A program made the position numbers and the translations under genes. From positions 248,001 to 312,000 of the forward strand of contig JANRJM010000013.1 in NCBI GenBank assembly GCA_033763975.1: a stretch of DNA of 64,000 nucleotides. The letters run 5' to 3'. Below are positions 9,009-17,404 of the stretch, in pieces. Source of the DNA: Planctomycetota bacterium. Its GTDB lineage: Bacteria > Planctomycetota > Phycisphaerae > Phycisphaerales > UBA1924. Numbering within the stretch: position 1 is the stretch's first letter; every line of letters begins with the position of its first letter. Under the pieces are notes generated by a model. That model did not search any database. It was given only the letters and a program-made list of their open reading frames with translations, and was not told the DNA's origin.

Positions 9009-9446
9009 TCACGCCGGCTCCCAGCCCCGTCCGTCGACGCCCGGGAACTCGATGGTGCACGAGCCCGGCGCGACGCCGGTGATGTGGGCCTTGCCCTTCT
9101 CGTCGAGCGTGCCGCGGGCGACGCGGCCTTGGGAATCGGTCACGACGTAGCGCTCGCCGGAGACGGGCTTGTCGTCCTGGTCGACCATCTCGAGGTCGAT
9201 CCAGGTGGTTTCTGGGATCTCGCCGGGCCCGCCGCCGGAGGTGCCGGAGAGGGCGGGCCCGCCCTCTTCGGGCGTGCGGGTGACGGGCTTGGTGCTGACC
9301 GAGCCGTACTTGCCGGACTGGGTCTCGCGCTGGACCTGCTTGATCGCCTCGACGGCGCCGGGGTCGGCGACGTCGGCCTCGTGGACCTCGGCGACGGCGG
9401 CTGGCGCGACGATGGACCCCATCTCGACGGATTCGGCGCTGGCCAT
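9009..9446 (-). CDS. Small Ig-like protein of the effector cassette (copy 3)
   Basis: A 145-residue protein in two parts. The N-terminal 50 residues (VEMGSIVAPAA, then a helical stretch ending QSGKYGS) are nearly identical to the copy at 12264-12668. After a Pro/Gly linker, residues about 80-145 form an Ig-like or carboxypeptidase-regulatory-like domain: WIDLEMVDQDDKPVSGERY, a TLDEKG turn and GSCTIEFPGVDG. There is no signal peptide or lipobox. GGGAG lies 9 bases before the ATG. It sits between an OmpA-like gene and a LysM gene. The constant N-terminus suggests a shared docking site and the Ig domain a binding module; no function is known to me for the stand-alone form. Confidence 0.75.
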   Translation of the reverse strand: MASAESVEMGSIVAPAAVAEVHEADVADPGAVEAIKQVQRETQSGKYGSVSTKPVTRTPEEGGPALSGTSGGGPGEIPETTWIDLEMVDQDDKPVSGERYVVTDSQGRVARGTLDEKGKAHITGVAPGSCTIEFPGVDGRGWEPA

Positions 9447-9462
9447 GGTGATCTGCTCCCGT

Positions 9463-11373
9463 CTACTCCGAGCGAAGCGTAATCAGTATCCCGTGATTGA
9501 GGAGGACTTCGACGCGGCGCCAGCGCTGGTTCGGGTAGCCGTCGGTGTCGCCGGCCTGTCGCGCCCGTTCTTCGCCGTGCCAGAAGAGGTAGGTCTTTTC
9601 TTCGGAGATCTCGAGGTGGTCTCCCAGGATGTCCTTGATGGCCTGGTAGACGTTGAACGCGCGGAGGCGGGTGAGTTCGATGTTGCGTTCCTCGGTGTCC
9701 ACGCGATCGGCGTGGGCGATGATGGTGAGGGTGCTGCCGGCGTCGGTGGCGGCCCGCAGCTCGTTGGCAAGAGCGATGCGGAGGAGTTGGCGTGCGTCGT
9801 CGGTGAGGAGGGCATCGCCGAGCCGGAAGTGCACCTCGGAGGCGCGCTCGCCCTCGCAGTAGTGATCGGTGCTGTCGGTGAGCACGCCGGGCTCGAGCAC
9901 GCGCTCGTTCACCTGGCCGTTGGCGTGCAGGCGTCCGCTGGCGAGCGTGAGGACGTCGACCCCCCCGCCGATCTCCGACGACCAGGACCACCAACTGGAG
10001 AGATCGACGGCGAGCGGGGGCAGGTTTCCTCGGCCGTAGATCATCATCATCTGCGCGCCGCCGCCCCCGCCGATGCCGAGCCCGGCGTGCGCCCCGTTGC
10101 CGATGATGGAGAACGCACCGGGGAAGTCGTCGGGGGTCCAGTCCACGGCGGAGTACCCGGTGCCGTCGTTCATCTGGCCCATCTGGATGTTGGCGCCGAA
10201 CCCTGCGCCGATCTGCCCGAACCACATCAGGTACTGGCGGCGCCAGACCTCGTCGCCGTTGGAGGCGATCTTGCGGACCGTGCACCCGCCGATGAAGCCG
10301 CCCAGGCCGATGAGGATGACCTCGCCTCCGAGCCCGCCGACGCCGAACTGGATGTCGTACCGGTGCCGATGTTCGGCGGACTGCTCCGAAGCGGAGGGAG
10401 ACGCGGCGACAAGCCCGAGGTTTGCGCGCATGGCGGGCAGCTCTGATGCGCGGCTGCCCAGCCAGGGGATGGACGTCACCTGGATCGCCATGAGCTGCAT
10501 CCAGTCAAGGTGTGAGCGAGAGACGCTGTTGAGCGTGACCCGCTGGGCGGAGAGAAAGAGCTTGGCGTAGAAGCGCACGAGGGGCATGTCGTTGGCGTGC
10601 CACCCCTCGGCCCCCTGGGTGGAGAAGACGTTGGCGAGGTACTCCTCGAGCGCACGGGCGCGCTCCAGCCGGTACTGGTCGCCCGCAACGCCGGGCTGGC
10701 CGGCGACCTGGCCGTAGCGGCGGAGGAAGGGCTCGATGTTCTCCGGGGAGAGCTGACGGCGCAGCCACGTCAGGTGGGTGCTGAACAGCGGGGCGCGTTC
10801 GAGCAGGCGGAACTCGGGGCGATCCTGCGGGATGCGCTCCAGGACGGCGTCGGACACAACGGGCATCTCGGCGACGAGCTTGAATCGAAGCGTGCCGGAT
10901 TGCCCGGTGGCGCCGAGTCGGAACTCCAGCCCTCTGCCCCCGTCCACCGACGCGGACGCGATGATGCCGAGAACCTCGCGCGGGTTCGTGTATGCGCGGA
11001 CCTCGAACGTGCCGTCCTCTTTCCGGTCCGCGTAGATGTGCGCGTACTGCTCGTCTCGCCGCGAGGCCATCAGCACCTCGACCATCCAGAGTTCGAGGCG
11101 CGTGCCGGCCTGGTTCACCATCAGGGTGAACGTCCCCAACTGCTCGTCCTCGCACTCGTACCGCCCGGTGAGGTAGGGCGTCGTGGGGTCGGGCGCTGGG
11201 GCGGCGAGCCATCGACGATGGCGGTACAGCGTGGCGCTCTGCACGGTGCGGGTGCGTCGTGGAGGCTCGGGCGCCATCCCGCCGCGGGGCGCGGGCTCAA
11301 AGGCGAAGGGGGTCTGCGCGGGATCGCCCTCGCCCTGCTGACGCCGCAGATCGGACAGCTTGCCCCCCGCCAT
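9463..11373 (-). CDS. Candidate effector with C-terminal OmpA-like peptidoglycan-binding domain
   Basis: A 636-residue protein. Residues about 514-636 are OmpA-like: the strand SEVHFRLGDALL, the helix NELRAATDAG, the strand LTIIAHADRVD and the helix LTRLRAFNVYQAI, closing with RRVEV. The region about 360-480 is very rich in glycine and hydrophobic residues (VGGLGGEVILIGLGGFIGG) and might insert in a membrane. Residues 60-190 are beta-rich. There is no N-terminal signal peptide, unlike an ordinary outer-membrane OmpA protein, so delivery by the T6SS is more likely. GGAGG lies 7 bases before the ATG. The gene follows the two-LysM protein and precedes an Ig-like small protein. Its activity is unknown; a pore-forming toxin anchored to peptidoglycan is one possibility. 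Confidence 0.62.
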   Translation of the reverse strand: MAGGKLSDLRRQQGEGDPAQTPFAFEPAPRGGMAPEPPRRTRTVQSATLYRHRRWLAAPAPDPTTPYLTGRYECEDEQLGTFTLMVNQAGTRLELWMVEVLMASRRDEQYAHIYADRKEDGTFEVRAYTNPREVLGIIASASVDGGRGLEFRLGATGQSGTLRFKLVAEMPVVSDAVLERIPQDRPEFRLLERAPLFSTHLTWLRRQLSPENIEPFLRRYGQVAGQPGVAGDQYRLERARALEEYLANVFSTQGAEGWHANDMPLVRFYAKLFLSAQRVTLNSVSRSHLDWMQLMAIQVTSIPWLGSRASELPAMRANLGLVAASPSASEQSAEHRHRYDIQFGVGGLGGEVILIGLGGFIGGCTVRKIASNGDEVWRRQYLMWFGQIGAGFGANIQMGQMNDGTGYSAVDWTPDDFPGAFSIIGNGAHAGLGIGGGGGAQMMMIYGRGNLPPLAVDLSSWWSWSSEIGGGVDVLTLASGRLHANGQVNERVLEPGVLTDSTDHYCEGERASEVHFRLGDALLTDDARQLLRIALANELRAATDAGSTLTIIAHADRVDTEERNIELTRLRAFNVYQAIKDILGDHLEISEEKTYLFWHGEERARQAGDTDGYPNQRWRRVEVLLNHGILITLRSE

Positions 11374-11411
11374 GCCCCAGCCTCCACGATGCGCTCGCTC
11401 TGGCGAGGCCG

Positions 11412-12260
11412 CTAGTTCGGACGGACCGCCTCGGGAATCAGATCGTCGGACACCTTGTGCAGCTCAAGGAACGGAACGTCCTGGAACGGGGTGGCCCGCG
11501 TCCCGTCCGCGAGCTCGACCGTGAGCGTGTACGTCGCGTCCATCGGCATCCCGTAGAAGACGAGGCTGACACCCTGGTCGCCGGCGACGGCGTCGTCCTT
11601 GATGCTGCGCGTCGTGCGATACGGGCGGCACCCGCCGCTGCCTTCGAGCGTGAACGCCTCCTCGCTCGAGGAGACCTCCCCCGGCCGCAGGTCGAGGTAG
11701 AGCTCGAGGATGCCCAGGTCGATCGGCTCGCCCTTGCGCCGGAAGCGGGTGCGCTGCTCCACGGGCGCCGACTCGTCGCGGGGGCGGATGGGCGGGATGT
11801 GGAGGCGGTCGCCGGGGATGATGTTGCCCTTGTCCAGCCGGGCCTCGCGGACTGCCTCGTTCGCGTCATCGTCCCAGATGGTCTCCCAGATGTGCCCGTG
11901 GCACCAGGCGACGCTCTCGAGCGTGTCGCCCTCGCGGAACACAAACTCGCCGTCGCCGACGGGGGCGCGCTCGCGGGCGGGCGGGATGTAGATGATGCCC
12001 GGGTTGTCGTCCGAACTGAACATCCAGTTCTTGCCGTCGGGCGTGGCGCGGACGCAGCCGACGTTCTCCCGCAGGTACCAGTTCACCTCGGCGGGGCTGC
12101 GCGTGCGGAAGTTGAACTCGATGAGCGTCCACACGTCGGCGATGTTGTGGCGCCGGGCGACGGAGACGAAGCCGTCGCCGTCCTGCACGCGATAGCGGAT
12201 CCCGCCGGGGGGGACGAACGTGCGGGGAAGCGGGTTCGACGGACGCCGCTCGATCGGCAT
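11412..12260 (-). CDS. Two-LysM protein of the effector cassette (copy 3)
   Basis: A 282-residue member of the cassette LysM family with a changed layout. A first LysM-like domain spans about 20-95 (YRVQDGDGFVSVARRHN to IIYIPP) and contains an insertion. A second LysM covers about 105-157 (FVFREGDTLESVAWCHG to GDRLHIPP). The family's middle domain follows, starting RTRFRRKGEPIDLG. The C-terminal peptidoglycan-binding-1 domain of the other copies is missing and replaced by beta-rich sequence. No signal peptide is seen. It starts 3 bp after the stop of the Ig-like gene upstream, so the two are co-translated, and precedes the OmpA-like cargo gene by 38 bp. Confidence 0.75.
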   Translation of the reverse strand: MPIERRPSNPLPRTFVPPGGIRYRVQDGDGFVSVARRHNIADVWTLIEFNFRTRSPAEVNWYLRENVGCVRATPDGKNWMFSSDDNPGIIYIPPARERAPVGDGEFVFREGDTLESVAWCHGHIWETIWDDDANEAVREARLDKGNIIPGDRLHIPPIRPRDESAPVEQRTRFRRKGEPIDLGILELYLDLRPGEVSSSEEAFTLEGSGGCRPYRTTRSIKDDAVAGDQGVSLVFYGMPMDATYTLTVELADGTRATPFQDVPFLELHKVSDDLIPEAVRPN

Positions 12261-12263
12261 GCG

Positions 12264-12668
12264 CTACGCCCTCTCCCACGCGTCCTGGTCGAGCCGCGGG
12301 AAGGTCACGGTGCACGTGCCGGGCTTGACGTACTCGATGCGGGCGAAGCCCTTCTCGTTGAGCGTGCCGGTGGCGACCTTGTTGTCGGAGGTCGTCACGC
12401 GGTACGACTCGCCCGGGACGGGGTTGTCGTCCTCGTCAACGAGTTCGATCTCGATCCACGTCAGCGGCTCGTCCGGGGCGGCTTCCTCCGGCGGGACGGG
12501 GCGGACCGGCTCGGTCGGCACCGAGCCGTACTTGCCCGACTGGGCCTCGCGCTGTTCCTGCTTGAGCGCCTCGACGGCGCCGGGGTCGGCGACGTCGGCC
12601 TCCTGCGCCTCGGCGATCGCGGCCGGGGCCACGATCGTGCCCATTTCCACGCTCTCAGCCTTCGCCAT
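12264..12668 (-). CDS. Small Ig-like protein of the effector cassette (copy 2)
   Basis: A 134-residue protein built like the copies at 9009-9446 and 15494-15883. Its N-terminus (ESVEMGTIVAPAA) and the following helical stretch ending QSGKYGS are almost the same as in copy 3. The Ig-like domain (about 69-134) shows LTWIEIELVDEDDNPVPGES, a TLNEKG turn and GTCTVTFPRLD. The start is the ATG at 12668; a GAGGGGG run lies 5 bases upstream. Longer in-frame readings enter the 693-residue gene on another frame and are not real. The gene is 68 bp after that gene and 3 bp before the two-LysM gene. Confidence 0.75.
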   Translation of the reverse strand: MAKAESVEMGTIVAPAAIAEAQEADVADPGAVEALKQEQREAQSGKYGSVPTEPVRPVPPEEAAPDEPLTWIEIELVDEDDNPVPGESYRVTTSDNKVATGTLNEKGFARIEYVKPGTCTVTFPRLDQDAWERA

Positions 12669-12736
12669 ACAGGCCCCCTCGCTCGCGTACCCGCGCGGCA
12701 TGAGTCTACCACGCGGGTGCGGTTGGGTGAACGGAA

Positions 12737-14818
12737 TCAGGGGGTGGGCTTGGGCGGATCGGGCCACATCTTGGAGTCGACCTTCTGGTTGTTCTCGACC
12801 TCGTCGATGTCCGCGCTGGAGACCTCGACCCCCACGCAGGCCAGCACGCGCGTGCCGCCGGGGAACGAGCCCCCCGCCGTGCCAGAGGGTCCCCCCGGGC
12901 CGGCGTCGTCGCCCAGCAGTTCGTCCTTCAGCTTGCCGAAGTCGGTGTCGAGCCCGATATTCATGCCCTCGCCGAGCTTGTCCTTGACGTTCTGGACCTT
13001 GTCCTTCGTCTTCTTGACCTCGTCCATCTTCTTCTTGGCGTCGCCCATCATGGCCTTGACGGGCGAGATGGCGTTGGTGGCGGCCCCCATGGCCTTCCCG
13101 AAGAGTTCGTCGAAGAGCAGGTCGTAGACCGGCAGCAGCGTGTCGCGCACGACGAGGGCTGTGAGTTCGGGCAGGCGGGCGAGCAGGACCTCCATGGTCA
13201 GGCTGCGCTTGTCGCGGGCCCCGTCGATGGCCGCTCGCAGCCGGTCGCCCATGTTCTGCATCGCGAGGTCGAGGATGGGCTCGAGGTACTGCCCGAACTT
13301 GTCGCGCATGAGGTCGCGGCCTTTCTCGAGGAAGGCCTTCTTCGTGAGCTGCTGCCCCTGGATCGTGAACAGCCCGCCCGGGCTGTCCTGCAGGAACGCG
13401 AACTTCTCGACCAGGATGTCGAGCAGCGTGTCGAAGAACCACTCGCGCCCGAGCTTGCGCAGCGATTCCTGCTGGAAGTCCATCGTGAGGCCCGCGCTCA
13501 TCGCGCGCTTCAGGATGAACTGCAGGAGCGCGATGCTGCGGGGCGCGATCTTCTCGACCGCCTTGGTGACAAAGCCCGGCAGCGAATCGACGCCCACGCC
13601 CTTGGCCATGGCGGCGCAGAGCAGCGGGACGATCTTCTGGCGGCGCCGGAGCTTGCCGTCGGGCAGGCGCTTGTCGATGACGCCGCTCGTGAACGCGCCG
13701 AAGATGGCGTCGAGCGACGGATCGCCCGGGCCGCCGGGGAGTGGCGCCTCGGGCGAGAGGAAGTCCTTGACCTTCTGGATCTTCTCGTCGACGCTCTTGC
13801 GCGTGTCCTCGACCTTCTTCTTCGCCTTCTCGACCGCCTCGTTGGCCTTCTGGATCGCCTTGGCGACCTCGTTGTCGGGCTTGTCCTTGGTCGAGTTGTC
13901 GGGCGGGGCGGGCGGCTCGCCCGGCTCGGGCGGGGGCGGGGGGAACCAGACGTGGAACGTGGGCACCGCCCGGGCGCGGATGGACTTGATGGTGAGCGCG
14001 TGGCTGTGGAACTCGACCGCGTCCTCGTACTCGTCGCGCAGCGCCAGGTACATCGACAGGTAGATGTCGAAGGGCTTGGCGACGATCTTCTGCACGATGG
14101 TGGCGCCCTTCATGACGCCGCCCCCGACGCCCCCCACCGCGCTGCCCACGCCGTCGCTGACGGCCCCGAGCGTGTTGCCGAGCGCGCCGCCCGGGCCACC
14201 CCCGCTCTTGTGCTCCAGCGCCTGCGTCGCGAGCTGGGCGATGCAGTCCTGGTAGTTCGCGCGCGCCTTGTGCAGATCGACCCCGGCCTTGTGGATGTCG
14301 GGGTACTTCGCCTGCTCGGCGTTGAACGTCGTGCCCGCGCTCGTCACGCGGTTCAGCAGCTCGTCGAGGCGCGAGGCGTCCAGGCCCGTGGAGCCGCTGC
14401 CCATCAGCACGTCCACCGCCGCCCCGGCCATCCCCATCGCGCCCTGCGCGTCGGCGTGCTCCTTGAAGATCGCCTTCGCGCTCGAGATCGACCCGTGCAG
14501 GTGCAGCGCCTCGCGCGCCAGACCGTCGCGGAACATGACGGCGTGGGCGAGGGCGTCCTTCGCGTGGTGGAAGCGCAGCGCGCTGTCCTCGTGCGTGCGC
14601 CCGAAGTGCACGAACTCGGTCGGCGCGTCGTTGCCCAGGCGGTTCTGGTCGTTCCCCGAGCCCTCGGCCTTTGGCGAGATGTTCCCGCTCACCTTGGGGT
14701 CGGGGTCGACGAGGGATTCACCGATGTGGAAGACGGCCTCGACGTCCGACGCCTGCTGGGCGTTGCCGCCCAGGGCGCTGGTCGCCGTGTCGATCGCTGA
14801 ACCGATGGAATCGAGCAT
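12737..14818 (-). CDS. 693-residue uncharacterised cargo candidate
   Basis: I do not recognise this family. The protein has no signal peptide. It opens with a helical region; a Gly-rich, weakly hydrophobic stretch at about 205-245 (SGGGPGGALGNTLGAV) could be membrane-active. Residues about 292-306 are a proline-rich linker, 315-355 a Lys/Glu-rich coiled coil, and the second half mostly helical with hydrophobic helices such as AMSAGLTMDFQQESL and LTALVVRDTLLPVYDLLFDE. The C-terminal 40 residues are polar and Gly/Pro-rich. It sits 21 bp after a LysM/peptidoglycan-binding gene and before an Ig-like gene, the same position the lipase, OmpA-like and NlpC/P60 genes hold in their cassettes. By position it is a candidate T6SS effector. 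Confidence 0.6.
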   Translation of the reverse strand: MLDSIGSAIDTATSALGGNAQQASDVEAVFHIGESLVDPDPKVSGNISPKAEGSGNDQNRLGNDAPTEFVHFGRTHEDSALRFHHAKDALAHAVMFRDGLAREALHLHGSISSAKAIFKEHADAQGAMGMAGAAVDVLMGSGSTGLDASRLDELLNRVTSAGTTFNAEQAKYPDIHKAGVDLHKARANYQDCIAQLATQALEHKSGGGPGGALGNTLGAVSDGVGSAVGGVGGGVMKGATIVQKIVAKPFDIYLSMYLALRDEYEDAVEFHSHALTIKSIRARAVPTFHVWFPPPPPEPGEPPAPPDNSTKDKPDNEVAKAIQKANEAVEKAKKKVEDTRKSVDEKIQKVKDFLSPEAPLPGGPGDPSLDAIFGAFTSGVIDKRLPDGKLRRRQKIVPLLCAAMAKGVGVDSLPGFVTKAVEKIAPRSIALLQFILKRAMSAGLTMDFQQESLRKLGREWFFDTLLDILVEKFAFLQDSPGGLFTIQGQQLTKKAFLEKGRDLMRDKFGQYLEPILDLAMQNMGDRLRAAIDGARDKRSLTMEVLLARLPELTALVVRDTLLPVYDLLFDELFGKAMGAATNAISPVKAMMGDAKKKMDEVKKTKDKVQNVKDKLGEGMNIGLDTDFGKLKDELLGDDAGPGGPSGTAGGSFPGGTRVLACVGVEVSSADIDEVENNQKVDSKMWPDPPKPTP

Positions 14819-14839
14819 GCTGGGTCTCCGCGCGTGGGC

Positions 14840-15469
14840 CTAGACGTGTTTCTCGTCGATGGTGCGCAGGGTGGTCTGGTCGGCCTCGCCGGTGATGGGC
14901 AGGGCGTACTTCTCCTGGAACGCGCGGATGGCGGCGACGGACTTGGCGTCGGTGAGGTTCCCGCTGCTGCCGCAGGCGAAGCCCATGTTGTTCAGGCGCT
15001 GCTGCGCGCCCGTGGGCGTGTCCCAGGGGTCGAGCGCGCCGACGGTGATCGGGTACACCTCTTTGCCGTTCTTGAGGCGCAGTTCGCCCTGGCGGGCGTT
15101 GGGCGGGATGTCGATCTCGATCTTGCCGTCGCCGTCGGTGCTGCCCGTGATGTGCTTGCCGTCGAGCACGAGGACGAAGGGCTCGTCCGCGCGGGGCGAG
15201 CCCAGGCGGGTGAGGCGCAGCTTGAGCTGCGCGGGCACGCCCTTGCGCTTGAACTCGTGGCGGGCGCCGGTGGCGCGGGTCTCGTCCTTGCGCGTCTTGG
15301 GCGGGATGACGACGACATCGCCGGCGGCGATGATGTTCGGGTCGCCCCGCTTCTCGCGGAGCTCGGTGTTGTCGGCGTGCTCCCAGACGGTCTGCCAGAA
15401 GTAGCCGCGATCTTCGGCGATGCTCGTAACGCTGTCGCCCCGATTGGCGGTGACCTGTTCGGACGGCAT
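14840..15469 (-). CDS. LysM and peptidoglycan-binding protein of the effector cassette (copy 2)
   Basis: A 209-residue paralogue of the protein at 8289-8933. The N-terminal LysM (about 5-56) reads VTANRGDSVTSIAEDRG to AAGDVVVIPP. The middle beta domain starts ARHEFKRKGVPAQLKLR and contains ITGSTDGDGKIEIDIPP. The peptidoglycan-binding-1 domain is at about 155-205 (LNNMGFACGSSGNLTDAKS, AIRAFQEKYALPITGEAD). GGAG lies 8 bases before the ATG. No signal peptide is present, so access to peptidoglycan would need T6SS delivery. It follows an Ig-like gene by 24 bp and precedes the 693-residue gene by 21 bp. Confidence 0.82.
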   Translation of the reverse strand: MPSEQVTANRGDSVTSIAEDRGYFWQTVWEHADNTELREKRGDPNIIAAGDVVVIPPKTRKDETRATGARHEFKRKGVPAQLKLRLTRLGSPRADEPFVLVLDGKHITGSTDGDGKIEIDIPPNARQGELRLKNGKEVYPITVGALDPWDTPTGAQQRLNNMGFACGSSGNLTDAKSVAAIRAFQEKYALPITGEADQTTLRTIDEKHV

Positions 15470-15493
15470 GAGAACGTCTCCTCTCCGGGGGGG

Positions 15494-15883
15494 TTATCCG
15501 GGCTCCCAGGCTTCGGCGTCGAGGCGGGGGAACGACACGGTGCAGGAGCCTTCGTCGATGCCCTCCACGCGGGCGACGCCCTTCTCGTCGGTCGTGCCGC
15601 GGAACACGGTGCCCGCGGGGCACGTGATCTCCCACGTCTCGCCGGGGATGGGGTTGTCCTTCTGGTCGGTCAGGCGCAGCTCGATCCAGCCGGTCTTCTC
15701 GGGGTCGCGCCGGCCCTGGATGACCTGCGTCTGCACCGATGTCAGGGCGGCGGCGGCGAGCTCGCGCGCGGTGCCCTGCAGGGTGCTCACCTCGCCGGTG
15801 GTGGCGTCGGCGGCGGGCTGTGCCTCCGCCGGTGCGGCCGGGGCGACGGCCGACCCCATCTCCGTGCTTTCTTTGCTGGCCAT
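15494..15883 (-). CDS. Small Ig-like protein of the effector cassette (copy 1)
   Basis: A 129-residue protein, the most diverged of the three Ig-like copies. The opening ESTEMGSAVAPAAPAEAQ clearly matches the others, but the middle helical stretch differs and lacks the KYGS ending. The Ig-like domain (about 63-129) has WIELRLTDQKDNPIPGETW, a TTDEKG turn and GSCTVSFPRLD. The start was set at the ATG at 15883 because GGAG lies 7 bases upstream; a TTG two codons earlier is less likely. It is 12 bp after the lipase stop and 24 bp before a LysM gene, which suggests tight co-expression. Confidence 0.75.
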   Translation of the reverse strand: MASKESTEMGSAVAPAAPAEAQPAADATTGEVSTLQGTARELAAAALTSVQTQVIQGRRDPEKTGWIELRLTDQKDNPIPGETWEITCPAGTVFRGTTDEKGVARVEGIDEGSCTVSFPRLDAEAWEPG

Positions 15884-15895
15884 GGGCAATCTCCG

Positions 15896-17404
15896 CTAGC
15901 AGGACGAGAGGACATACTGGACCCATTGGCGGGTAAGCCGCTGGATGCCGGCGTTGCGGTAGGCGGGCTCGTGCTGGACGTTGGGGGCGTCGAACTGCTT
16001 GAACGCAGAGAAGTCGATGGTGCCGGACGCGGGGAGCGGGGTGGTGAGCGAGTCCGGGAAGAGGCCGGCGCCGCTGAGGCGGGGGACGGTCTCGTCGCCG
16101 TGCGGGCCGTGCCCGACGGGCGCGGTGGAGGGCGCGCCGGGGATGGTGGGCGTGGGGTTGAAGCCGCGCCGGGAGAGATCGCGGGTGGCGTCGAGAACGA
16201 CGGTGCGTCCGGAGGGATCGGTCGCGGAGTGGATGACGACGGCCCCGCCGCGCCCGGCGGAGTAGGCGTTGGTCTGGTAGGTGACGGGCGGGCAGTCGAA
16301 GTGGATGGTGTGGTCGGTGCCGAGCCCGGTGCCGTAGAACGCCCAGGTGCGGTCCTCGAACTTCCACGACCCGAGTTGGGCGTGGAAGTTCTCGATCCCG
16401 CTGATCCGCGTGTTGAGGTTTGTCTGCACGACCGCGGGGAGCGAACTGCGGACGATCCCCGGCGGGCGGGCGGTCTCGGCGCGCCGGAAGACGTTGTACA
16501 CGCTCTCGGTGACGGCGTGGACGGTGGCGCGCGACTCTTCGAACTCGGTCCAGGTGATCATCCCAGCGCCCGCGGCGGCGCACGCGTCGCGCAGCAGGTT
16601 GCCGGGGAGCAGCTGCATGGGGCCTGGGCAGCGGCTGAGCATGGTGCTCATGTCTCCCGCGCCCGGGCCGATGATGTTGCGGAAGACCCAGGCCTCAAAC
16701 CCGCTGCCGTCGACGGGGGAGAAGACGCCGGTGACCATGCGCCGGTAGAGGAGCGGGCCGCCGGTCGCGGGCTGCACGCCGTGGAGCACGGCGACGGTCT
16801 TGTCGCGCAGGGCGGAGCACTGCTGGAGCGCCATGCGGGTGACGAGCCCGCCCATGCTGTGCGTGATGAAGATGCACTTGTCGGTCTCGGCGTGCCCGAG
16901 GAGCCCGGAATCGCCGAAGCGGTCGGCGTCGAAGAGCGCGCGGCGCCCGCCGGAGCTCTGGGAGACGCCCAGCACGTCGGCGGCCATCTGCAGGCCGATC
17001 TGCGCGACGGGCTGTCGCCAGTCGTAGCCGTAGGCGTAGACGGGGGTCTGGTTGGAACCGAAGGACCATCCTTCGGCGACCTCGAGGAAGGCGCCGTAGG
17101 AGGCCCATCGCACGCCGCCCCATCCGCGGGCGACGCGGGCGTCGTGGTTGGTGGAGAAGTCGTCGGCGGGCTCGCGGATGATGACGCCGCGCTTCGAGAA
17201 GTCGAGCAGATCGCGCTTCTCGGTGCTGTTGGCCCAGGCCCACCCGAGCATGTTGGTGATGGGGCGGTCCGGGTCCCAGGCGTCGTCGTCCTCGGGGAGC
17301 GCAATGCGCGAGCCCATGACCCCGTGGACGAAGATGATCGCCACGCGCTGACCGGCGAGGCGGTTGCTCCCGTCGCGGCAGATGGTGGGCCCGCCGTTGG
17401 TCAT
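15896..17404 (-). CDS. LCAT-like alpha/beta-hydrolase, candidate T6SS lipase effector
   Basis: A 502-residue alpha/beta hydrolase, probably a phospholipase delivered as a Tle-type effector. The oxyanion motif HGVMGS is at 27-32, and the LCAT-type YAYGYDWR at 123-130. The nucleophile elbow is THSMGG with Ser183; the usual first glycine is threonine. The acid is probably Asp437 in HGDETVP, matching the LCAT 'GDGTV' site, and the base His478 in QHEP. No signal peptide is seen, which argues against an ordinary secreted lipase. Its ATG overlaps the stop of the DcrB-like gene by 4 bp (ATGA), so the two are translationally coupled, as expected for an effector and its adaptor or chaperone. Confidence 0.8.
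   Translation of the reverse strand: MTNGGPTICRDGSNRLAGQRVAIIFVHGVMGSRIALPEDDDAWDPDRPITNMLGWAWANSTEKRDLLDFSKRGVIIREPADDFSTNHDARVARGWGGVRWASYGAFLEVAEGWSFGSNQTPVYAYGYDWRQPVAQIGLQMAADVLGVSQSSGGRRALFDADRFGDSGLLGHAETDKCIFITHSMGGLVTRMALQQCSALRDKTVAVLHGVQPATGGPLLYRRMVTGVFSPVDGSGFEAWVFRNIIGPGAGDMSTMLSRCPGPMQLLPGNLLRDACAAAGAGMITWTEFEESRATVHAVTESVYNVFRRAETARPPGIVRSSLPAVVQTNLNTRISGIENFHAQLGSWKFEDRTWAFYGTGLGTDHTIHFDCPPVTYQTNAYSAGRGGAVVIHSATDPSGRTVVLDATRDLSRRGFNPTPTIPGAPSTAPVGHGPHGDETVPRLSGAGLFPDSLTTPLPASGTIDFSAFKQFDAPNVQHEPAYRNAGIQRLTRQWVQYVLSSC

Noticed and set aside
6024-9482. Long plus-strand open frame opposite the NlpC/P60, LysM and Ig-like genes
   Set aside because: Val/Gly/Asp-rich without domains; all minus-strand genes it covers show domain motifs and plausible starts.
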